Assembly (NCBI RefSeq): GCF_018687715.1
Contig: NC_056758.1
Location: 25,765,001 to 25,829,000 of the forward strand
Direction: 5' to 3'
Length of the DNA: 64,000 nt
DNA from: Carya illinoinensis
Taxonomy: Eukaryota > Streptophyta > Magnoliopsida > Fagales > Juglandaceae
Positions within the stretch are counted from its first letter, which is position 1. Each line of letters begins with the position of its first letter. The position numbers and the translations under genes are program-made. Positions 45,487-57,479 of the stretch are shown one piece after another. A model generated the notes under the pieces. It had not been told where the DNA came from and did no database searches. It saw only the letters and a list, made by a program, of their open reading frames with translations.

Positions 45487-46612
45487 ATAATACTTCACAA
45501 ATATTCATATTTATGTTTCTATCTTCTGGTAGATGTTTTATGTGCTCCATTTTATTTCTTTCAGGGATTTTCATATATATGACATGATCCAATGACTCAT
45601 ATAAATATGCATTTAATCATGCATATCCAAACTCTTAGTAATCTTCAAGTTAATAAAAATCTCAAGAAGTTCTACTGGTCTAGGACTAACTTACTTCTTT
45701 ATAATCGCAACAATCAGTCATCTTCCTAGGTGGTACTTCGATAACTGACCAGTTAATAACTTAAATTTGAGACTTTCTCTCTTATGATTGTCATAACTCT
45801 TCTATCCATCATGAGTTATCAATTATTCTAACTCTAAATGATTTGTTCCTAATGTTCACATAAATCCTCAAGACCAAGATTTTACTCCCCATATAATAGT
45901 CTTCAAAAGAAGATCGATTTATGTATCCATAAAGATAGTGCTTTGCCAGAAATCATTTACTGGCGGCGTGGTAATACTATTATCATAAATGAATCCTACT
46001 AAGGCTAAAGTTTCTCCTAATCAAATTACTCTTCCAAACACAATTTAATTCTCAGAATCAAAACAATTCTCCAAATATGTGGAATACCATTCATCAATCC
46101 TACATATCCTTTCTCATATTACTAAAAGGTATTCTATATCTACATTGATATGAACAATAATACTTCTAATGAAAATTGTTACTCTTACCACTAGGGTAAC
46201 AATTCAATTTTCAAGCTGAATTCTTAAGCACTACCACAATTAATAGAAACAATGACTCATTTAAATCAAACAATGTACAATTTACCAACCCCAATGACTT
46301 GACCTACTCCAAAATAACAATAATGCAATACTATCATCAATTGCAATAAGATCAACGTTAACTATGCTTACCTCAACTAATCCTTCATCCATCGGGAAAT
46401 TCTGATCCTCTTGATTGTTATCTCCCTTAAGATTCCGAGGTATTCTATCATGAGTCATGTGTTCCTTCTTGAAACACACGAGTATATGTATTAAAACCAC
46501 ATACTACCTTTCATACTTTAAGAAATTCAAGCCTACTGACGACTAAAATTTCAAGCCTAATGTTTGGTGCATTTCCTAAGGACATGTGGATTTACTGCCC
46601 AGAGACGTATTT
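45487..46612. other. Remaining interior of the nested element, non-coding
   Basis: No retroelement domain on either strand. Short frames only (for example 46282-46500 minus). Confidence 0.7.
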
Positions 46613-46624
46613 GCTCTGATACCA
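46613..46624 (-). promoter_or_regulatory. Primer binding site (initiator Met tRNA type) of the nested element
   Basis: TGGTATCAGAGC on the minus strand, 3 nt inside the 5' LTR end, an exact match to the usual plant iMet PBS core. Confidence 0.93.
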
Positions 46625-46627
46625 CCC

Positions 46628-49600
46628 TGTGACGCCCCCAAATTCCGTTTGGGATCGGACGGACATTTGAAGTGTTGAGACATGCAACACAAGGTTACCT
46701 GCTCCCGTTCATGACATATAAGATGCAATATTCCTAACATGCATCTAACAATATACAATATTCGCAGCGGATACATTTTTTCTTTAGCAATACTATGCAC
46801 CAAATTGAAAATATCCAAATGCTTAAAATATATTTCATACATAAAAATCCATTGAACAACTAAGATCACAACACTAGTCCAAAATGGTTATGATCCAAAA
46901 AGTACTAGAGATGCAACTCAATCGTACAAGTAGTAATTTACGTTAATTACTATATTAACATTTATGTCGCACCGTCGCTTAGTCAACTGTGTCTAGTCGA
47001 TCAGCTCCTGATTCTCCTTTAGGTCTTGTAACAAGATCTACCATTCGGGACGAATCGTAGTTGGGACTACCAAAGTCAGATTTGATTACAAATCTCAGTA
47101 AGTTAACAAAAAACTTCCACACAAGCTAATAATGCATGGATGACAGCAAAAACATAAATGCATAATCAAATTCATAAGTAATTAAAGTATAACTTAGCGT
47201 ACAACATAGCATAATTGACATAACTTAAATTGAAACATGAACTGAACTTGACTTGACATGAACTTGATCTGAAACTTGACTTAGCATGAACTTGCTTTGA
47301 AACTTGAATTAACATGAAAAATACATACTCCACAATTGTTGTGGCCCCATGTATTCTACGTGTAAATACATACTCCACAGTTCTTGTGGCCCCATGTATT
47401 CTACACAAACTTGACTTAACATGAAAAATACATACTCCACAGTTGTTGTGGCCACATGTATTCTACGTGTAAATACATACTCCACAGTTGTTGTGACCCC
47501 ATGTATTCTAGGGAAACTTATTCTTTAACTGCTTAAATACATACTCCACAGTTGTTGTGGCCCCATATATTCTACGTGTCACAATTGTTGTGTCTCACGT
47601 AGTGTATGCGCCACAATTGTTGTGACCCCATACATAAGTAATCAAGATGAAACGTGACTGGAATACGAAATGACTGAAGCCCTAACGTAACATAACGTGA
47701 CTTGAACATAACTTGAAATACATGACCAACTTGAGATAGAAACATTTCGTAACATGGCATAACATATAATAGACAACATATTTAACATGACATACTTGCA
47801 ACAGTGAATATTACATGACTTGACATACATGTAATAGATGGCATACTTAGTATGACGTACTTGTAAGGTACAGTAATACATGACAGAATATATTATGTAA
47901 TAGATAAAAAATTGATGACAGAATAAATTCTGTATAATAGACAATTACGTGATAACTTGGCATGGCATGACATATATGATAACACACATACATACACTGT
48001 ACTTCCTTTACTTAGCACACACACAGTAGACTGCTAGTAAGTTAAAAGCTAACTTAACTCGATCTCCGCATTTTTTATAAAATTTAAGCGCGATCACGAG
48101 GAACTGTAATTAGTGATTCTAAAAGTTAGCACTAAATCACTAATAAATTGAAATATAGAAAATACTAACTTAAAGAGTAAAATTTCCATTTTACTCTCTG
48201 CATGTAAGAAAATGACCGTTTTACCCATAACTTAAGGATTTTGCATACTAATTTCAAAAGTCACCAAAATTTACATGCATCATGTAAATTTTATCCTCAA
48301 TTCAAATATCAATTTAGAAAAATTTAAAACTAATCACAGCTATTAAAACCCCATAGGGCCGAAATTTCCATATGCTATTTCTATTGATTTTTGTTTCCAA
48401 CTTGTTTTGATCAACCTTTTGACCTATGACTTATAAATATGTGATATTCAAAGCAAACCATCACATGGTTTAAAAAGATATCTTAAAACATATATAAGCT
48501 TCTAATTCAAGATCAGATGGTTAAAAATTAACCAAAACATAAATTTAGCCAAGAACATCCACACTTTGGCTTATCTGAATATCTTTTTGCATAAAATTTC
48601 ATATCTTTGAAACTAATATCAAATATATTTAAAATAATAATATAAAATGTATATAAGATGCTTAGGATCCTCCAATAAAATTATCAAAGTCATTGAAATA
48701 GGTTTAGACCACCAAAGAGTTAAACTTTCTCAAAACAGAAACTGTTTTTCCTCTTCCAGTTTCTAAGTTTCTAAATGTAAGAAACTCTTTCATCAAAACC
48801 TTTAATCATGCAAAAATCCTCAACCAATAGTCACATATACATGTTAAAAATACTCCATAAAAATTTCGGACCAATATCTATCCATTAGCTTGGTCAAAAA
48901 CTCCAAACTATAACATATTCTCTAGTTTATCTCTCAGAATGATCTTTCTATAGTTTATATGATATTTGACTGACCAAATGATCTTCAAATGGGGCAAATA
49001 ATATATCCATGTAAACTAGACTCAAAAAGGATCAATTTATATGAAGGAGACTTTATGATAAAATATTTACAAAAGCTTCAAAATGGGCATGCAATAGAAC
49101 TCCTAAAAGCTGTCCGAGAGAAAGTATTTAATATTCTTTTAAAGGAACGAGTAAATGAAGATAAGTTTATAGGTGATGGCTGGAGCTACTTATAGACGAG
49201 ATAAGGAAGATGATAAGGCTGGATTTGAGAGTTGAGTGTAGTTTTCTCCTACCCAAAATATCTATAAAAGATTATCTCATAATATTCTATCCAATAATAT
49301 CTACAAAAAATCAACTTAAGATATTTTTATCTAATAATATCTATAAAAATCAACTCAAAATATTTTTACCCAATAATATTCACGAAAATTACCTCAAGAT
49401 ATTTCTTTTTATCTAATAATATCTACAGTTTTGAACAAACGTTTTATCCGAAAATATGAAAATAATGTTATTGCACCATAAGACTTTAAATAACCCTCCG
49501 AGTCTAATGGCACAAACCATAATACATTTTGACACTTCTAACTATATCCAATAATCAAAAACACACTTCTGATACCATAGTAAATAATAACACTAGCTAT

Positions 49601-49713
49601 GTAGTTAAACAAAAACCTATACGATTAATGGATTCGTGAAAACTTATGGGGTTTTCAAGAGGTTCCTAAAGTTAATAGAAATTTCACAATTGAATTTCTA
49701 GCTGGCTGTTACA
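46628..49713 (-). repeat. 5' LTR of the nested element (3086 bp)
   Basis: On the plus strand from TGTGACGCCCCCAAATTCCG to GGCTGTTACA. It is one base shorter overall than the other copy and differs at scattered positions. The minisatellite recurs at about 47320-47635. Confidence 0.95.
47320..47635. repeat. Minisatellite with hairpin motif, LTR copy 2
   Basis: Same unit and copy order as 41975-42295, with a few substitutions, so the array pre-dates the insertion and has not changed in length since. Confidence 0.88.
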
Positions 49714-49718
49714 CTTCT

Positions 49719-50304
49719 ACCTTTATTGCATCCAGATCTTTACTTTCTCAATTGCAGTAATTTTGGGTCAAAATCTTTCAGGTAAAGACCTTAAAATCTT
49801 CCTTACAACTCTTGAATCTTCTACCTTTTCTCCAAGATTAAACCTGGAATTCACAATATCATTCAGTGTAAAATAAAAATCATCAAAACTTTTTTCTTCC
49901 AGCATTTTAATCTCCTCAAATTTAGAAGTTAACAATTGTAATTTTGAGTTCTTCACAATTTTTGTTCCTTCATGTGTAACCTCCGGGATATCCCATGCCT
50001 CTTTAGCAATCTTACACATGAAGATTCTCTTAAATTCTTCTGGAGATACAGCCATGAATATAGCATTCAGCCCCTTGCTATTCCAATTACAGTTGGTGAT
50101 TTCTTCTTTCGTCCAATCATCAATATTTGTTTCTGGTCTGATCCATCCTCGTACAACCGAGTTCCACACTCGTTCATCCAATGATTTGAGAAAGGCTCGC
50201 ATACATACTTTCCAATATGCATAATTTTCACCATTGAAGTGCGGTGGGGCAGTCAATGATAACATATTGCAGGGGCACGGATCACACTCGAAAGAGTGAA
50301 CCAC
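49719..50304 (-). pseudogene. SIRE gag N-terminal part (UBN2 / copia gag)
   Basis: The frame starts at 50304, 1 nt past the primer site region, and gives the typical copia gag beginning (LTAPPHFNGENYAYWK, MRAFLKSLDERVW). It continues to SLPERF and a TGA at 49768-49770. About 50 nt later the nested element interrupts it in a VEEL-coding stretch that resumes at 41283. It carries an early stop and a frame change in addition to the insertion. Confidence 0.88.
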
Positions 50305-50316
50305 GCTCTAATACCA
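50305..50316 (-). promoter_or_regulatory. SIRE primer binding site
   Basis: TGGTATTAGAGC-type core on the minus strand, 2 nt inside the 5' LTR, one mismatch from the common iMet site. Confidence 0.85.
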
Positions 50317-50318
50317 AT

Positions 50319-51193
50319 TGAAATTCCCAATGTACCCCTGTAAAACCACGAAATTGTCTACCAATTTCTTTGAATAAATAAGTTAGATCTCAATTATCAA
50401 GATTATGAATTGAATCAAATACTTTAAAATAATTAATCAAACTTGCAAGATATAACGATTGGTTACAAAGCGAAACCCTTTAAAGAACTCTTTAAAGGTA
50501 AAACCCTACGGGGCAACCAAACTAAAAAAAGTCAATCTTATTATTTGAAGAACAATTACAAGCAATAATCAATTACAAAACCTTTGCAATTCGACTCTCT
50601 TACTTGCCTAGACAAACGACCCGTTTGTCTTCTACCACAGTAGCAGCCAAAACCTCTAGCGATCTTCAAATGTTGACTTCCCTTCTGGAACTCCAAAAGC
50701 TGAAATCCAATCGATATTTCTTCACACTCAAGAAGATATGAAAAATCCCATGAAAATTCTCAAGTGAATTTTCTCTTATAAACGCTTAGAATCTCCTCTG
50801 TAAAATTCATGGCTTGAAGTCCTTGAGAAGATACAAAACCGAATCTCTTTAAATAGAAAGTCTGAAAACAGTTCTAGTTGCAATAGGACTCTGCTGGCGG
50901 TTAGCAACATAAGCGAAAATGCGTCCCGACGGACTGCTAACATTTCGTGATAACTTCTTCTAATATATACTAAACTCTGTTTCAGATTTCTTCTGGATAA
51001 GGGCAAAACTATCAGAACTCGATTTTGACTTCAGGGACTTATCTAAACAACTCCTAAAACTTCTAGATAGACTCAGTATTGTTTAGATACAAATCAATAA
51101 TTATTTTTACATTCATCCAACAATAATAAATAATATGATAAGATAAGCCTTATCATTTACTCATCTAATCCTAGTCAATTTTTTGCCTTTACA
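50319..51193 (-). repeat. SIRE 5' LTR (875 bp)
   Basis: On the plus strand from TGAAATTCCCAATGTACCCC to TTTTTTGCCTTTACA, followed by target duplication CTACA (51194-51198). Confidence 0.95.
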
Positions 51194-51336
51194 CTACATA
51201 ATAGCTGCACCATTAATTATTATAGTTGCACCACTATACGAACATCTTGAGTAATTCTAGTAGTATATCAATGGCCTTTGTTGAAATACGACAAATAGAC
51301 TTAATATGGAGCAGCCTGACAATGAATGACAACTTG

Positions 51337-51793
51337 TTATGATGGGTGCACTCTTTTGTATAGTTCTTGTGTAGATGTTCCTTCTTCATCCCTGGCACCA
51401 AATATACATGTGCCAAAATCCCCTATCATCTTATTCATATCCTCTCTATTATCATAACTATCATTATAAACATCAATATTTATGTCGTCCATGTCGATCT
51501 TGTTACATTCCTTCATCTGATTGAAATGACTATCAAATCTAACTCCTTTAGGAAATGGTTCACCATGTATGACCCAATGTGAGTATTTATGGTCGATTCC
51601 AGTTACGAATAAATGATTCTCCACTACAATCATATTATATAAACTAAGGTTTTTACACTTATTGCACAGGTATCTTATAAATTTTCAACTGTCAACACTC
51701 CTGCAAGCAAATTTTAATAAAGACTTCACTCCTTGTATACTCCTTATAGTCTCGACCAAGTCTATCTCCCAACAACATCCAACTCTTATCCAT
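51337..51793 (-). pseudogene. CACTA transposase-associated domain (TNP2 N-terminus), broken
   Basis: Read on the minus strand, a T-rich tract ending TTTTAG is followed by ATG at 51793 (MDKSWMLLGDRLGRDY), the standard opening of the plant transposase-associated domain. Stops and a frame change near 51690 follow. The rest of the domain is in another frame from about 51633 (KYSHWVIHGEPFPKG, the W-x2-HGE motif). The frame ends at 51337 and the transposase proper is absent. Confidence 0.75.
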
Positions 51794-52329
51794 CTAAAAA
51801 AAAAAAAAAAAAAACCCAATTCATGGGATAAACACTATCAAGAAACTATTTTTAAAGTAGTCCATAACATTATCCCATTCAAGAGATTATCATCTATATC
51901 GCATATATACTCAGTCCAAAACTCATATGTTAAAAAAAAATTTGACAGCATTTCTCTACAATTTCTCAAATATGCTAGTCATGACAAGTCATTGACCCTA
52001 TTCATGGGCCGAGAAACTTACGAACCACATACTTGAAGAATGTAAAAAAATGTTAAACCAAAATTTTACTTGACTAACACAGGATTTTTAACTGAATATA
52101 TTTGCTATATAGATGATAGAATCTCAAACTGTGCACTTTGGACAATTCAAGAGTTGTACCCAAATATTTTTTTAGAGAATATTTGATCACAACTCTCAAA
52201 CAGATCTAAGGTTTAATTACATGTAAAAATAATTTGAAAATCCAGTAGCTCAATAGTAAACATAATAATTGTTATGATCGCATTCCAAATCACAAATGCA
52301 TTGCAAAATTACATTACAAATCACTTATA

Positions 52330-53112
52330 AGATTATTATTTTATAAGTATATTTTAAGTATTAATAACTTTAATTAGAGTGCACAAAGAGTTTTAATTAT
52401 ACATTATAGTTTTTTAATTAAATATTTTATAACTATATTTTAAGTATCAAGAATTTTAATTAGAGTGCAAAAATATTTTTAATTATACATTTTAGTTTTT
52501 AAAACTATATTTTATAAGTATATTTTAAGCAATAATAATTGTTATGTTAATTATTATTTAAATATTAATAAATTTAATTAGAGTGCACAAAGAGTTTTGA
52601 TTATACATTATAGTTTTTTAATTAAATATTTTATAACTATATTTTAAGTATTAATAATTTTAATTAGAATGAAAAAAGATTTTTAATTATACATTTTAGT
52701 TTTCAAAACTATATTTTATAAGTATATTTTAAGCAATAATAATTGTTATTTTTATTATTATTTAAGTATTAATAATTTTAATTACAGTGCACAAAATGTT
52801 TTAATTATACATTATAGTTTTTTAATTAAATATTTTATAACTATATTTTAAGTATTAATAACTATTATTTTATTATTATTTAAGTATAACAATTTTAATT
52901 AAAGTTCACAAAGATTTTTAATTAGACATTATAGTTTTTTAATTAAATATTTTATAACAATATTTTAAGTATTAATAATTTTAATTAGAGTGCAAAAATA
53001 TTTTTAATTATACATTTTAGTTCAAATTAAATATTTTATAAGTATATTTTAAGCAATAATAATTGTAATGGTTATTATTATTTAAGTATTAATAATTTTA
53101 ATTAGAGTGGAC
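52330..53112. repeat. Satellite-like tandem array, ~85-115-bp units
   Basis: Seven to eight units share ATTTTAAGTATTAATAA, TTTAATTAGAGTGCA(C/A)AAA, TTTTTAATTATACAT and AATATTTTATAA(C/G)TAT. Two unit types alternate (ACATTATAG..AATTAAATATTTT and ACATTTTAG..AAACTATATTTT), giving a higher-order dimer pattern. Confidence 0.85.
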
Positions 53113-53593
53113 AAAGGGTTCGATTCTTTTTAAACAAATTAGCCAAATGTTCAAATAGAATTCCGTTCGAGTAAGATTTTGTTCGAATTGGATTGGTTCA
53201 GTTCGAACTAAATTTATAGTATTCGAGTGGGACTAACCCATAAACTAGTCACAGAACAAAGCAAAAAACTGAACCACAAAATCTAATTTTCACATACATG
53301 ATGGTATATTTTAATACAATACATTACATATGAGATTACACACACTTATACCTATGTATGATTATTAAATAAAACTTAGAAAATTATAAAAACTTACATC
53401 AAATTTTTGCAATCCAATAAAAATATCAATCCACAATATCTATATATGCATAAAACACATTAAACCTCTATTCTCTCTCAAGAATAAATAATATAAACAT
53501 CAATAAATGTTTACTTGAAAATTGGAATGAAAAATAACAAATAAAAATACATTACCTCTTGGTGCACATCTCTTCTCTCTCACTTGCAATGTT

Positions 53594-53657
<64 letters not shown>

Positions 53658-53960
53658 ACACTAGCTCAAAGTCATCTCGAATACTCTCTCTCTGAAACTT
53701 CAATCCAAATGAAAATGAAATGAAGGGAATGGCTTAATAATATGTGAAGTTCCGTTCGAATACGAAAATAAAAAAACCACAAAATTTTTCCACAAAATTT
53801 TTCTGTTCGAATGGATAATATTTAGGGTTCGAACCAACAAAATAGAATATTCTCCAGCATATACCAAATTTAAAGAAATTTCCCTCCAAACAAAAAAAAT
53901 CAGTTCAAACAAAGTGCACAAAGTTCGAACGGATTTGAAGTTAGTTCAAACAGATAAACT
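53113..53960. other. Non-coding CACTA interior with GTTCGAA motifs and CT microsatellite
   Basis: GTTCGAA-like motifs at 53165, 53181, 53201, 53754, 53804, 53827 and 53923. A pure (CT)n run occupies 53595-53653. The Arg/Glu frame across the CT run is a repeat artefact. Confidence 0.6.
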
Positions 53961-55187
53961 ATAGCAATATATAATTATACATAATACTTAAAATATTATT
54001 ATTAGTATATATTAAAACTATATACACTATATAATACTAAGTGTCACTAATAGTATAATACTAAGTTATTTATAAATCTATAATACTAAGTATCACTAGT
54101 CCTAATAGTATAATATTTTCTTTAGTATCACTAATAGTGTTATACTTATAGTATTACTATAAGTATAATACTAAGTACCATAATAGTACAAATAGCATAA
54201 ACATATGAAAACTAATAGTAAAATAATACTTTATAATATATTCTAATTTGTGTATTTCTTTGATTATACTTAATAACTTAGTATCACGATAGAATTCACT
54301 TATAAGTATATTATATATATACTAGTTAAGTATATTTTACTATATACTATATATACTCATCTAATGCATAATATATATACTATATTATATATATACTAGT
54401 TACTTCTAATATATAAGGATATATATAATACTCTATACTATATACTATATATAGTTATGTAATATATATCATAGATATACTATATTATATATACTAGTTA
54501 AGAAATTTTTTTATTAATACTAATATTAGTATTATATACTAGTATTAGTAATATAAAACATATTTTTTTTATTTGTTGTACTTATATATATTTTTTAGTA
54601 TTATTATATATTTCATTTGAATGACTACCCTTTCACTTCGAACTAACACTCTTTCCGTTCAAATGAAATGACATTATATAAGTCGTGATACAGTTTTTTC
54701 TCCAATCATTTCATACTTCTCATTTGAACGTATTGCATATCCTCCACCTTCCGCAGCCACCAACACCGCCACCAACTCCGACCAAGTCCTCAAATCTCCA
54801 AGAACAAGAATACGGGTCCACATCTTGTCCGAATATATTGTTTTTTTTTTCTAAATAAAGTTGGGTTTTGAGGGGGTCAGATTTTGAATCAATCCAAGCC
54901 TATTTTGTTGTTTTGGGGCTAAATGATGCAAAAGTAATCTGTAGAAATGATGAGACTTCACTCCTAAATCATTTCCACTGATGAAAATCAAGGATTATCA
55001 AGAATCATTGGTTTTTAAATTCAGGACTTAGTCGACTTAGCCATGGCTTTTTGGCTCAATTTCGTTTGAATGGTTTTGTATCCCGTTCTAATAGAGTTTA
55101 AAGTCATTTGAACTAAAGATGTTGTCTGCCAGTGCTTATTCAAATGGATTGGAATTTATTCGAAAAAAAAGTTGCCAAACATTGTAA
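53961..55187. other. Very AT-rich non-coding stretch
   Basis: Dense ATACTATATACTA-type words at 54000-54560, then isolated motif copies (CACTTCGAACTAAC near 54634, TTTGAACG near 54724). No coding signal. Confidence 0.6.
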
Positions 55188-55773
55188 GGGTGGCAATATG
55201 TTACACGATCCGTTAACCCAAGATGAACACGACATGATAATAGTGGGTTAGAGTTTAGTCTTAACGGGTTCGGGTCAAAATGGGTTGACTGGTTAAGACA
55301 CAATTGTTTAACGGGTTGATAACGGGTCAACCCGTTATGACACATTAAGAAATTTAAAATTACAATTATACCCTTATACTTGAAATTAAAATTCTTAGAA
55401 TATTTTTATTATTTGGATTGTAAATTTATATTTGTAGTTAGTCTTATAACTTTTATCAATATTGTGATTTTAGTATTTAGATAAAATTATGCTAAATTTA
55501 ATCAGATCAAATTGGTTAATTTCAAACTTATTCAACCCATTTACAAAAATATTTTGAAACGGGTCGTATTGTATCGTGTTAATCTATTTTGTAATATTCA
55601 CTAATGGGTCAAAACGGGTTGATATGACATGACCCGTTATGTTAATGGGTTATGGTAGAGTTTAAGATTTTGACACGATAAGGTTAACGGATTGTGTTAT
55701 GATTGACCTATATAGTATAATATACATGCTTTGACACAATACGAAAATGACTTGTTAACACGATTTGACACCC
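55188..55773. mobile_element. MITE-like unit rich in ACGGGTT/AACCCGT words
   Basis: The ends are GGGTGGCAATATGTTACACG and, reversed, GGGTGTCAAATCGTGTTAAC, an imperfect TIR. Inside are many AACGGGTT / CGGGTCA words on both strands (AACGGGTCAACCCGTTATGA is itself palindromic). The motif set is common in plant genomes. No clear target duplication was found. Confidence 0.55.
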
Positions 55774-55960
55774 ATATCAAACAAAATTATTTCCATTCGA
55801 ATATAATATATTTTGTTCGAATAAGTCTTCAAATGTGGCTGTTTCCTATTCGAATGAACAGGATAACTAGTTCAAACGTAATATATTCTGTTCGAATGAA
55901 TTATTTCAATTCATTTCAATATTTCAAACATCTTCAATAATATAATTACATAATTATTTT

Positions 55961-57113
55961 ATGGATCAACAGTATACTAATGGCAAGCAGCAGCGGAAGA
56001 AAACATTCTCGACCCTAAATAAGCCAAAGTAACAGAGCGGCTCCTTCTCAACAGGTTGTGAGGCCTATACTAGTTGAGCGGGAGATCATTCTGGATGACT
56101 TCCGCAATCTTACTTGAGAGGGACGGAGCATACATGACATCATCACGGATCGTGGATGGACACCGATCTGTCGGCAAAGCACAACATATCCTGAGATGGT
56201 CAATGAGTTTTACCGTGCCATGGGAGAGCAGTCTGGTGAGGCTCTGTGCTACAACTTATCAATCTAGGGAGTGAGTATTATCTTTGTTTCCCGAATTATT
56301 GCTGAGTTTCTTGATCTGCGGCGGGAGCCCGGTGCATATCCTACAGTGGCAGCGGCTACATCGAGAGCAGCGGGCATCATTTAATGCGAGCACACCAGCC
56401 TTATCCTCATTGCCAGCACCGAGTGTAGAGACTAATGAGCTGGATGCTGGCTCAGATGATAGTGAGAGTGGCGATGAGTTACCTGATGATAGTATCACAA
56501 ACAATCAGGTTCATGAGCTAGTGTGAGACCCTTTGGCTCCTCCATATGCTGGTAGTATAGTGATCTGACAGGCTGACTATATAAGATTTTTTAGAATGCT
56601 TAATTTGATTGTCAGGTATAACATTGATCCAAAAAAATACAAGACTAATTTTGGGGTCGAGCAAGCTAGATTTTTGTTACGAATAGCGTAGGGGGAGCCG
56701 ATTGATCTAGCATTGTATTTCTTCCTCCGCATTCAAGCAGAGTCACGCTATTCGGGTGGAGATAGTCTACCATTTGCACTGCTGATATCTAACCTCCTAC
56801 TCCAATTAGGCGTTATAATGATTTCGAGTGAGCGGAGGTCTCCACAAATGGGGCTCGTTAACAAGATCACATTTAGCAAGAGAAAATGCTACTTGCTGAA
56901 TATTCATGCAGTATAGGATTTGCCTCTGCCTACTGATCCAGCTTCTACTATTGCTATTGGTGTTGAGAGACAGCCTGCTGGGGCTACTTTGGATAAGGTA
57001 CGAGCTCAATTGATGGAGTACCGCTAAATTATAAAGCAGAAGTTCATTGAACCCATTATGGAGAAGCTGAAAGACCTGGATGGACACTTATATACCTTAC
57101 AGGAGGATTTTGA
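55961..57113 (+). pseudogene. Decayed ORF of the plant transposon protein family on the CACTA element
   Basis: The gene-like stretch begins ATG at 55961 (MDQQYTNGKQQ), shifts frame near 56025, and then reads VREIILDDF-like sequence, IITDRGWTPI, YPEMVNEFYRAM and IIAEFLDL, with in-frame TGA and TAG stops. Later pieces (NFGVEQARFLL; LYFFLRIQAES; LLISNLLLQLGV) fit the rest of the same domain, and a charged helix follows (FIEPIMEKLKDLD). It resembles the ERGW..EFY region of the SIRE envelope-like ORF at 34144-35334. It lies antisense to the CACTA transposase. At least four stops make it non-functional. Confidence 0.55.
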
Positions 57114-57479
57114 TTTACTTAACAAATATATATTGTTAGTTATTATTTTACTTTTTTTATGTTGTATAGAACTAACTCATTTTGGGATGTAATTAATGTA
57201 TAGTTTTGATTTTCAATGTTTTATAGCCTCTTTATTGTTAATTATGTTTTTTTTTTCCATTATACTTAACGTTTACGATAATAGAAAAAATGACACTTCG
57301 TTTAAAGTAATATTTTTAAATTAATTTCATAAAATTAATTTATGATTCGTAAATATTTTAATTCATTGTAAATAATAATATATAATATATACACATTTTT
57401 ATTTAGTTTGAAAATAATAACAAATTAATAGAAAAAATATGTAATACTTTAATATTTTGGACCTATTTAACAATATATT

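Larger units (their letters stand above)
41279..49718 (-). mobile_element. Large non-autonomous LTR retrotransposon (LARD-like) nested in SIRE gag
   Basis: The element spans 41284-49713 with TG..CA LTRs and a perfect 5-bp target duplication CTTCT (41279-41283; 49714-49718). It reads on the minus strand: 5' LTR 49713-46628, primer site TGGTATCAGAGC (46624-46613), 2.26-kb interior, polypurine tract AGGAGGGGAGAT (44382-44371), 3' LTR 44370-41284. No gag, protease, RT or integrase is present, so it must have used proteins from another element. Its interior contains an antisense transcription unit (44929-45486). The gag reading of the host SIRE element resumes on both sides. Confidence 0.95.
32914..51193 (-). 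mobile_element. SIRE/Maximus-type Ty1-copia retrotransposon with envelope-like ORF, nested insertion inside
   Basis: The element reads on the minus strand from its 5' LTR (51193-50319) to its 3' LTR (33805-32914). The target duplication CTACA is at 32909-32913 and 51194-51198. The primer site TTGGTATTAGAGC, a near match to the initiator Met tRNA 3' end, follows the 5' LTR. The polypurine tract AAAAGGGGAGAT precedes the 3' LTR. Order on the minus strand: gag, protease, integrase, RT/RNase H, spacer, envelope-like ORF. Removing the nested element (41284-49713 plus its 5-bp duplication) leaves about 9.8 kb, normal for this lineage. Every ORF is broken at least once, so it cannot move on its own. 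Confidence 0.93.

Noticed and set aside
46613..46624. tRNA-like match (initiator Met tRNA end)
   Set aside because: Only 12 nt match, and its place beside an LTR marks it as a primer binding site, not a tRNA gene.
51231..51245. CACTATACGAACATC as the left CACTA end
   Set aside because: It matches only the first seven bases of the 57780 terminus and would lie inside or downstream of the transposase remnant in direct orientation without a subterminal motif cluster.
53500..53703. Minus frame with a long Arg-Glu repeat
   Set aside because: It is the translation of a CT microsatellite.
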